In this document: in pieces, positions 22,446 through 28,729 of the stretch | Layout of the letters: each line of letters starts with the position of its first letter | How positions within the stretch are numbered: the first letter of the stretch is position 1 | Source: an uncultured cyanobacterium | GTDB lineage: Bacteria; Cyanobacteriota; Cyanobacteriia; Cyanobacteriales; FACHB-T130 | NCBI GenBank assembly: GCA_936920195.1 | Contig: CAKZHE010000084.1 | Coordinates: forward strand, 1 to 43,715 | Direction of reading: 5' to 3' | Length of the DNA: 43,715 bases | Program-made: the position numbers and the translations under genes | Notes under the pieces: model-generated | Told to the model about the DNA's origin: nothing | The model's database searches: none | The model's input: only the letters and a program-made list of their open reading frames with translations

Positions 22446-25400
22446 TCAATGTTTCCCTGGCAAACGCTTGACAAATAAACTTTGCAACCCATCCATATAG
22501 GTGTAAATGACTGGAATAGCGACGAGGGTGAGCAGCGTAGAAGTAATTAAACCACCAATCACGGCGATCGCCATCGGACTCCGCACCTCAGAACCCGCGC
22601 CAATCCCCAAGGCAATCGGCATCATCCCGGCAATCATGGCGATGGTAGTCATCAAAATGGGGCGCAATCGCGATACCCCAGACTCCACCACCGCTTTGTA
22701 TAAAGGTTTGCCTTCCCGCTGATTTAACAGGGTATAATCCACCAACAAAATCGAATTTTTGCTCACCAAACCAATTAATAACACAATCCCAATCAGGGCA
22801 AACAAACCCAAGGGTTGCTGCCCAATTAATAATCCTAATAATGCTCCCCCCAAAGATAAAGGCAGCGACACCATAATCGTCAGGGGATGGAGAAAATTGC
22901 TAAACAACAGTACCAAAACGGTATAAATAAACAACACCGCTGCTGATAAGGCATTGCCAAAATTGCTAAACAAATCCCGCATTAATTGGGCATTGCCAAA
23001 GGGCGCTTCCACAACTTCTGCCGGGAGAGGATTCATCGCTGGCAATTTTCTGACGGCCTTAAATGCTTCTCCCAAAGCCACACCTTGTAAATTAGATTCG
23101 ATGGAGACTTTCCGAGAACGATCTAAACGGTCAATTTGACTGGGACCGCTACCTAAGCTCACATCAGCGACAGAAATCAAAGGGACTAAGGAGCCATTTT
23201 TGGCAGGCAATTGGAGATTTTTAATAGTTTCAATATCATTGTGAAATTTGGGGTCTAATTGGATGCGGATGGGAATTTGCCGACCATCGGGCAAGTCAAA
23301 TTTAGGTAGATTGGCTTCCGTATCCCCCAAAGTGGCAATGTAGGCAGTTCTGGCAATAGTTTGAACTGATACCCCCTGGTCGGCAGCGCGATTAGGATCT
23401 GGTTTAATTAAAATTTCTGGTCTGACTAAACTGGCACTACTGGTAACTTCTACCAATCCTGGTAGAGCCTGCATTTGCTTGGTTAAGGCTTCGGCAGTTT
23501 GGTTCAGAGCAACAGGATTCTCGCTTTTGAGGACGATGGATAAATCTTTGTTGCCAATCCCCTGCATACTGGCAAAACTAATTCGCGCTCCGGGAATTTT
23601 GGCAAGCTGAGGACGAAGTTGTTGTTCAAACTCTCCCTGCTTGATTGTCCGCTCTTCCACAGGTTTTAACTTCACACCGACGGAGGCGGAACCAACTTTT
23701 TCGGTAGCCAGAATACTTTCAACGGCGGGACTTTGAATCGCCAGGTTGGTAACTTGCTGCACCACGGTTTCCGTGTCTTGCAGAGTGCTACCAGGAGGCA
23801 GTTCAATAGCAATACTGGAATAACCAATATCTTCGGAACCAAATAAGCCCATAGGTAGGTGCGGTACTAACATCAAGCTGCCGATAAAGAAGAGCAAGGA
23901 AATGGCGATGGTAGTTAACCGATGTCGCAAAGCCCAAGTTAGTAACTGGCGATAGAAGGATTCGTAATTGAAAATGGCAGCTATTCGTTTAAAAATCGAT
24001 TTTCGCTTGGTGGTTGGTGTCGCGACTGACTTATCGTGGGGGACATTTTTGAGTAGATAAGCTGCCATCATGGGGGTGACTGTGCGTGCCACCAACAGGG
24101 AAAAGAGGACTGAGGCGACAACCGTCACCCCAAAGGGACGGAAAAACTGTCCGGTGATGCCGCTCATAAAAGCGACAGGCATGAACACTGCCACAATGCT
24201 CATGGTTGTTGCCACTACCGCCAAACCAATTTCATCGGAGGCATCAATGGCAGCTTGGAAAGGTGTCTTCCCCATCTGCATATGCCGTTCAATGTTCTCA
24301 ATTTCCACAATGGCATCATCCACAAGAATTCCTACTACCAGGGATAATGCCAGCATGGTCATGTAATTGAGCGTATAGTCAAATAACCTCAAGACGGTAA
24401 AGGTAGGAATGACTGATAGGGGGAGAGCGACAGCAGTAATTAAAGTGGAGCGCCAATCTCGTAGGAAGATTAAGATGGTGACGACTGCCAAGACTGCGCC
24501 AATAATTAGGGCATCAATGGAGGCTTGGTAGGATTCCCGAATGTGGTCGGCTTGGGAAAAAATTAGTTCTAGTTTAATGTCTGGGAAGACTTTTTGTAAT
24601 TCTTTTAGCTTGGCTTGTACCCCTTCTTCAACAGTAACTAAGGTGCTGCCAGTGCTACGGAGAATGGAGAAGGCTACTACAGGTTGACTAACGCCTAGAT
24701 TTTCTCCTGGATTAGTCGCAGGTTCTGAAGGATGATTAATGGCTAAATGGGCTGATTGTCTGGTTTCAGCAAAACCGTTGGTTATTTCCCCTAGACTGGA
24801 AAGGGGAACGGAACTACCTTTGGGGAGGACGATTTGATAGTTTCGTAAATCTTCGACGGTGAGAGCGCTGCCAATGGTGCGGACGCTTTGCTCGCGATCG
24901 CCTAAATTGGTTCTGCCTCCTGGTAAGTTAATATTAAAGCTGCGAATTTGGTCATTGACTTGGGTGGCAGTAATTCCCAAGGATTGTAAACGGTCAGGGT
25001 TGAGGTCAATTCGCACTTCCCGGTCTACTCCTCCAGAGCGGGGAATTTGAGCTACGCCGGGGACGGAGAGCAGTTCTCTGGCGATACGACGGTCTACAAT
25101 GTCGCTGAGTTCTTCCACCGATCTTTGGTCGGAAGATACGGCATAATACATGATTGGTGCGCCAGAAAATTCCAACCGTTTAATAATCGGTTCGTTGATA
25201 TCTTGGGGCAGGTTTTGACGAATTTGAGAAACGGCATTGCGGACATCATTGGTGGCGCGATCGCTATTCGTTCCCAGGATAAAATCTACTCTAGTGGTGG
25301 AAACTCCATCATTAATTGTGGAATTAATATGGTCGATATTGCCTAGAGAGGCAATGGAATCCTCAATCTTTTTAGTAACTTGGGTTTCTAGTTCCGCTGG

Positions 25401-25571
25401 GTCTGCTCCTACCTGAGTGACGGTGACAGAAACGGAAGGAATATCAATATTTGGTCGGGCATCAATACCCAAAATGGGAAAACATACCAATCCCATAATT
25501 GTTAGGACTAAAAATAGGACAATTGTCGGGACGGGAGTTTTAATTGACCAAGCAGAGATGTTATTAGACAT
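22446..25571 (-). CDS. RND-family efflux transporter permease (AcrB/HAE1-like)
   Basis: A 1041-residue inner-membrane pump. The N-terminus SAWSIKTPVPTIVLFLVLTIMG is the first of twelve membrane spans. Two large periplasmic loops lie between spans 1-2 and 7-8. The proton-relay motif VVGILVDDAIVEIENIERH carries the paired aspartates of span 4, and the second half has the expected ALIGIVLLIGLVSKNSILLVDYTLL. Such pumps use the proton gradient to export hydrophobic compounds together with a periplasmic adaptor and an outer-membrane channel. No adaptor gene is next to it, so partners must lie elsewhere. No ribosome binding site is seen before the ATG at 25571. Confidence 0.92.
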   Translation of the reverse strand: MSNNISAWSIKTPVPTIVLFLVLTIMGLVCFPILGIDARPNIDIPSVSVTVTQVGADPAELETQVTKKIEDSIASLGNIDHINSTINDGVSTTRVDFILGTNSDRATNDVRNAVSQIRQNLPQDINEPIIKRLEFSGAPIMYYAVSSDQRSVEELSDIVDRRIARELLSVPGVAQIPRSGGVDREVRIDLNPDRLQSLGITATQVNDQIRSFNINLPGGRTNLGDREQSVRTIGSALTVEDLRNYQIVLPKGSSVPLSSLGEITNGFAETRQSAHLAINHPSEPATNPGENLGVSQPVVAFSILRSTGSTLVTVEEGVQAKLKELQKVFPDIKLELIFSQADHIRESYQASIDALIIGAVLAVVTILIFLRDWRSTLITAVALPLSVIPTFTVLRLFDYTLNYMTMLALSLVVGILVDDAIVEIENIERHMQMGKTPFQAAIDASDEIGLAVVATTMSIVAVFMPVAFMSGITGQFFRPFGVTVVASVLFSLLVARTVTPMMAAYLLKNVPHDKSVATPTTKRKSIFKRIAAIFNYESFYRQLLTWALRHRLTTIAISLLFFIGSLMLVPHLPMGLFGSEDIGYSSIAIELPPGSTLQDTETVVQQVTNLAIQSPAVESILATEKVGSASVGVKLKPVEERTIKQGEFEQQLRPQLAKIPGARISFASMQGIGNKDLSIVLKSENPVALNQTAEALTKQMQALPGLVEVTSSASLVRPEILIKPDPNRAADQGVSVQTIARTAYIATLGDTEANLPKFDLPDGRQIPIRIQLDPKFHNDIETIKNLQLPAKNGSLVPLISVADVSLGSGPSQIDRLDRSRKVSIESNLQGVALGEAFKAVRKLPAMNPLPAEVVEAPFGNAQLMRDLFSNFGNALSAAVLFIYTVLVLLFSNFLHPLTIMVSLPLSLGGALLGLLIGQQPLGLFALIGIVLLIGLVSKNSILLVDYTLLNQREGKPLYKAVVESGVSRLRPILMTTIAMIAGMMPIALGIGAGSEVRSPMAIAVIGGLITSTLLTLVAIPVIYTYMDGLQSLFVKRLPGKH

Positions 25572-25606
25572 AGGGAAGGGGAAATTGCGAATAGAGTTGA
25601 TAATGT

Positions 25607-26032
25607 TTACAATGGTGGATGAATGCCAGCCATAATCAATAAACCGCGCAAATTAATTAACCCCTCTCTGTTTAAGTGTAGTGCTTTAATTGTCGCCCTA
25701 CCGCAGGCTGTTTTTCCAATCACGCCAGTAAAATCATTGCTCCAAGTAAAATGGTCTGACCAAACTTGCTGACGCGGATTAAATAAGGGAACATCTTCCC
25801 CAGTTTCAGGATCTTTATCCTGAGTTTTGATATGCTTGTGACTATTACAGCCCAAACAAGCCCAGGCTAAATTATCTAATGTATTTTCCCCTCCAGCTTC
25901 GCGGGGTTTAATATGGTCAATTGTGAAACTTCCAGTACAGTATTTATCTGGGGTTTGGCAATACTCACAGTGGTTTTTAGCTCTGCTTGAGACTATTTTT
26001 TTGACCCCAGGTGCAACTCGCTCAGAAGACAT
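25607..26032 (-). CDS. HNH endonuclease
   Basis: A 141-residue nuclease. The N-terminal zinc pair HCEYC is matched by ACLGC downstream, framing FTIDHIKPREAGGENTLDNLAWACLGCNSHK, a full HNH core with DH, N and H in place. The C-terminal part (FTWSNDFTGVIGKTACGRATIKALHLNR) is the extension common to cyanobacterial HNH proteins of this type. It should cut DNA with a single metal; its role in the cell is unknown. The ATG overlaps the upstream gene by 11 bases, so the two are translated together. Confidence 0.9.
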   Translation of the reverse strand: MSSERVAPGVKKIVSSRAKNHCEYCQTPDKYCTGSFTIDHIKPREAGGENTLDNLAWACLGCNSHKHIKTQDKDPETGEDVPLFNPRQQVWSDHFTWSNDFTGVIGKTACGRATIKALHLNREGLINLRGLLIMAGIHPPL

Positions 26033-26429
26033 TATAAGTTATTTTCTCTGATTTTAATTGATTGAGCAAGTTATCCAAATCCACATTTCTGAGTTTAGCC
26101 AATTCCAGTAATGCTCGCAATCGCTCTACACTTAGATGCTCTAATCGTTCCGCGTATGCTAATAACTGACTATGTTCTAAATCAGTTATCTCTCCCATTT
26201 CATCGCGATCGTGTAGATAATTTAGATGTTGTTGCTGATCTGCTGGCAAGTGGCGATGAATGATTTCTAGCAAAGCACTTTCTTCTGGATTGGGAATCTC
26301 TACCGCTTTGACTAAATCGGCTTTGAGGTGCAAGGATTCTAGCATTTGCACTGCTTCCTCTAACAGGGCTTCTGGTAATTTTTCTAGCAGCGCGATCGCA
26401 GTTTGGCGAATTTCGGTTGATACTGTCAT
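26022..26429 (-). CDS. Unrecognised 135-residue helical protein coupled to HNH endonuclease
   Basis: From the ATG at 26429, with AAGG eight to eleven bases upstream (a start at 26480 is possible but has no such site). The protein is helical: VSTEIRQTAIALLEKLPEALLEEAVQMLESLHLK at the N-terminus resembles small antitoxin-type proteins, and LSVERLRALLELAKLRNVDLDNLLNQL at the C-terminus is amphipathic. Overlap with the HNH gene is 11 bases. The arrangement (small helical protein then nuclease) recalls toxin-antitoxin order, but the family is not known to me and function is not claimed. Confidence 0.7.
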   Translation of the reverse strand: MTVSTEIRQTAIALLEKLPEALLEEAVQMLESLHLKADLVKAVEIPNPEESALLEIIHRHLPADQQQHLNYLHDRDEMGEITDLEHSQLLAYAERLEHLSVERLRALLELAKLRNVDLDNLLNQLKSEKITYNVF

Positions 26430-26486
26430 ATAAACCTTCTTAGCTCTTTCAACAATAATCAATAGCGATCGCCATTTCAATGCAAG

Positions 26487-27416
26487 TTAGGTGGGATTAT
26501 GGGGAGAATAGTCCAAAAACTCCCATTGCAGTACCTGGGGTAAATCAGTTTCTAACCACTGCTCAATGGCAAAGTCCCAATATCTGTGAGTTCCACCTGT
26601 TAAATCGGGAGATTCATCCAAATTCCACTGGATTGTAGTTTTACCTGTCAGTTGCAACGTGCGGCTGCGCTCGAAGTCTAAAAAAACCAGTCCAGCCAGA
26701 GGATTAATCATCAGATTTCCCAGGGTATTAAACATACTGTTGCCAGCATAATCGGGAATGCGAAGCGATCGCTCATCTAAAATCTGCACAAAGCCAGGAT
26801 TGCCCCCGCGATGGGAGATATCAACTCCACGATGGGGATAGTTACTGGCAACAAACAGGGTATCGGCTGATGCAATCCAATGTTGCTGTGGGAGGGTGAG
26901 AGATTGCCCCAATTGTGGGGCAGAGCATTGCTTGACAGCCGTTAAATCAAAGTTGGGAATCAACTGCCGCCGCTGAATGTATTTAGGACAGTTAGGATAG
27001 GATTCAATAACATTTAAATGAAACTGATTATTGGTAACTTGAACAATTGCGCCATTAATCCGCAGCCGACGGCGATGAGCAAGTTCAATTACCAGCATCC
27101 CAATCTGATTTTCGGCCTGAATGTTTGCCCAGAAAGGATCGTGGGGATTTATAATGGCTTGGGTTAAGTCAAAAGCGATCGCCTGTGGATCGACAGGCTT
27201 TATAAAACCGGGTAGGCCAAACAAGATAGATGCCCAAACATTCTGTTGTGCATCCACGCTGCCCAAAACTACCATAGGTTGCTGCTCAATGAGTTTGAGC
27301 GCACCTTTGAGAATTGTATCCCCAATAATTTGGCCATTTTGCTGGGCGGCAATTTCCTCGCCCACTCGTTGCTGTACCAGTAATTCACCTTCGTGGAAAG
27401 GGCTTTCAATTCGCAT
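26487..27416 (-). CDS. Pyridoxamine 5'-phosphate oxidase-fold (FMN-binding split barrel) protein
   Basis: A 309-residue protein of the PNPOx-like type. It begins FHEGELLVQQRVGE and has the split-barrel strands VVLGSVDAQQNVWASILFGLPGF and IGMLVIELAHRRRLRINGAIVQV. The second half contains FVASNYPHRGVDISHRGGNPGFVQILD and GNSMFNTLGNLMINPLAGLVFLDFERSRTLQLTGKTTI, the usual FMN and substrate contacts in this family. These proteins are flavin- or cofactor-binding oxidoreductases, many uncharacterised; the substrate is not known. It lies 57 bases upstream of the small helical gene and may be transcribed with it and the HNH gene. Confidence 0.85.
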   Translation of the reverse strand: MRIESPFHEGELLVQQRVGEEIAAQQNGQIIGDTILKGALKLIEQQPMVVLGSVDAQQNVWASILFGLPGFIKPVDPQAIAFDLTQAIINPHDPFWANIQAENQIGMLVIELAHRRRLRINGAIVQVTNNQFHLNVIESYPNCPKYIQRRQLIPNFDLTAVKQCSAPQLGQSLTLPQQHWIASADTLFVASNYPHRGVDISHRGGNPGFVQILDERSLRIPDYAGNSMFNTLGNLMINPLAGLVFLDFERSRTLQLTGKTTIQWNLDESPDLTGGTHRYWDFAIEQWLETDLPQVLQWEFLDYSPHNPT

Positions 27417-27537
27417 ACAGCCAACCTCAGCGATCGCTTCTCTATTCTATCGGAAATGCGATCGCTTGACTGTCAAAACCGTTTCTCTCCATCATATCAT
27501 GTCCGGTCGATTGCCCACTATTAAACTCGTTAAACTG

Positions 27538-27642
27538 GTTCCTAGGCTCTGCCTGGGAACCGAGATCAAGAGGCTCTGCCTCGCTTGGAGATCGTCGAGG
27601 CGGAGCCTCTCGTAGGCATTCCTAGGCAGAGCCTAGGAACGA
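27538..27642 (+). repeat. REP-like repeat, diverged copy
   Basis: Contains TTCCTAGGCTCTGCCTGGGAA, AGAGGCTCTGCCTCG with partner CGAGGCGGAGCCTCT, and a closing CATTCCTAGGCAGAGCCTAGGAAC. It is similar to the copies at 20585 and 21362 but the third hairpin differs, the last arm being an inverted copy of the first. Confidence 0.75.
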
Positions 27643-27655
27643 GTGAAATTCCCAA

Positions 27656-27690
27656 TTCCCTGTTCCCTGTTCCCTGTTCCCTGTTCCCTA
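27656..27690 (+). repeat. Heptanucleotide tandem repeat TTCCCTG x4 plus TTCCCTA
   Basis: Four TTCCCTG units and a fifth with one change, about 85 bases before rplI. Short tandem heptads of this kind are common in filamentous cyanobacteria. Confidence 0.85.
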
Positions 27691-27774
27691 TTGCGATCGC
27701 CCCCCATAATTTCGTATTATGGAGAGTTCGAGCCTATTTTTACGCTCCCTGGGGCGATACCAGCAAACAAGATT

Positions 27775-28233
27775 ATGGCGAAAGTACAACTGGTTTTAAA
27801 TCAAGATGTCAGCAAACTCGGCAAAACGGGGGATTTGGTAGAAGTAGCTCGCGGCTATGCTCGCAACTACCTCATCCCCCAAAAGCTCGCCGTGAACGTC
27901 ACTCCCGGCATTCTCAAGCAAGTAGAACGACGCAAGGAAAAAGAACGGCAGCGGCAATTGGAACTGAAGCAACAAGCTCAAGAGCGCAAAGCTGCCCTAG
28001 AAGCCAAAGGCAGCTTTACCATTGCCAAGAAAGTTGGGGAAGGAGATGCTATCTTTGGTACAGTCACAGATCGCGAATTGTCAGAACTGATTCAATCTGC
28101 CATTGGACAAGAAATCGATCGGCGCGGCATCACTCTCCCAGAAATCAAGAAGATTGGTACTTACAAGGCAGAAGTCAAGCTCCATGCGGAAGTTAGTGCC
28201 ACCGTGGAAGTGAACGTTGTGGCAGAAGATTAA
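27775..28233 (+). CDS. rplI: Ribosomal protein L9
   Basis: A 152-residue protein. It starts [22 protein letters not shown] and goes on [19 protein letters not shown], the L9 N-terminal RNA-binding domain, then a long charged helix ([25 protein letters not shown]) and the C-terminal domain with [14 protein letters not shown]9 sits at the base of the L1 stalk and helps keep the reading frame. The start at 27775 is chosen over an upstream in-frame ATG because it gives the family N-terminus. The gene precedes dnaB, an order seen in many bacteria. Confidence 0.97.
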   Translation: MAKVQLVLNQDVSKLGKTGDLVEVARGYARNYLIPQKLAVNVTPGILKQVERRKEKERQRQLELKQQAQERKAALEAKGSFTIAKKVGEGDAIFGTVTDRELSELIQSAIGQEIDRRGITLPEIKKIGTYKAEVKLHAEVSATVEVNVVAED

Positions 28234-28244
28234 ATTATGAACCT

Positions 28245-28306
28245 TGTAGGGGCGGGTTTGGGGATGATTTTAATACTTACCAATAACCTTAATAAACCCG
28301 CCCCCT
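28245..28306 (+). repeat. Short copy of the GC-rich repeat
   Basis: Starts TGTAGGGGCGGGTTTGGGGA and ends AAACCCGCCCCC; the later part of the repeat is missing. It begins 12 bases after the rplI stop codon and folds as GGGGCGGGTTT against AAACCCGCCCC. Confidence 0.75.
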
Positions 28307-28379
28307 AAATCCCAGGGAACAGGGAAACAATTTAGGATTTTGACAAGTGTTTGTCAATTTAAGTTTAAATCCTCAATCC

Positions 28380-28491
28380 GACAGGGGTTAAAACCCCTGT
28401 CTCAAAGCTGAAGTCCTCTAAAGAGGACTAACATGAGTTCTTCAGTCCTCTTCAGAGGACTTAATTTATTAGACAGGGACTTGAGTCCCTG
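28380..28491. repeat. Cluster of four perfect hairpins with two-base loops
   Basis: GACAGGGGTT-AA-AACCCCTGTC at 28380-28401; AGTCCTCT-AA-AGAGGACT at 28412-28429; AGTCCTCT-TC-AGAGGACT at 28444-28461; CAGGGACT-TG-AGTCCCTG at 28474-28491. All arms are perfect. Spacing is 10-14 bases. These are repeat-type palindromes of cyanobacteria lying between rplI and dnaB, and could slow or end transcription. Confidence 0.85.
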
Positions 28492-28539
28492 GCGGGTGTC
28501 AAGTCGCTTCGCTCCAATTCAAAATTCAAAATTAAAGAC

Positions 28540-28570
28540 AATTAGTGGGAGCTTGAACTCACCACTAATT
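28540..28570. repeat. Inverted repeat upstream of dnaB
   Basis: AATTAGTGG (28540-28548) and CCACTAATT (28562-28570) form a 9-base stem with a 13-base loop. A second weaker pair CCGCC / GGCGG follows at about 28576-28599. Confidence 0.6.
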
Positions 28571-28630
28571 GAAGACCGCCAAATCAAAGATTGTGGCGGG
28601 GGCTTGAACCAAGCGAATTAATTAATTCAA

Positions 28631-28671
28631 AATTATTTCCATTCTTCATTTTGAATTTTGAATTTTGAATT
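28631..28671 (+). repeat. 41-base AT-rich repeat, copy 1
   Basis: Starts AATTATTTCCATTCTTCATT and continues with TTGAATT units. The same 41 bases are at 36064-36104 without a change. The repeat here runs into TTTGAATTCAAAAAAGGTC, also similar to the other copy's flank. Confidence 0.8.
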
Positions 28672-28729
28672 TTGCCTTTTGAATTCAAAAAAGGTCAGCA
28701 ATGCCGTATCCCTATTGATGCGCTTAACT

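Larger units (their letters stand above)
27417..27774. other. Intergenic region with REP-like copy and heptad repeats
   Basis: The 358-base gap between divergent genes. It holds a REP-like palindrome at 27538-27642 and the heptad array at 27656-27690. The remaining sequence next to rplI (27691-27774) contains a GCGATCGC and should include the rplI promoter, but none is clear. Confidence 0.55.

Noticed and set aside
27121-27615. 164-codon plus-strand frame opposite the PNPOx-like gene
   Set aside because: Antisense to a gene with clear domain motifs; composition is unlike a real protein and it runs into the repeat.
27656-27690. Heptad array as a possible CRISPR or regulatory repeat
   Set aside because: Units are seven bases without spacers; a simple tandem repeat common in cyanobacteria.
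27585-28196. 203-codon plus-strand frame across the rplI start
   Set aside because: Arg/Ser/His-rich frame-shifted reading of rplI and of the upstream repeat; rplI in the other frame is certain.
28433-28621. 62-codon frame between rplI and dnaB
   Set aside because: It runs through hairpin repeats whose bases explain the open frame.
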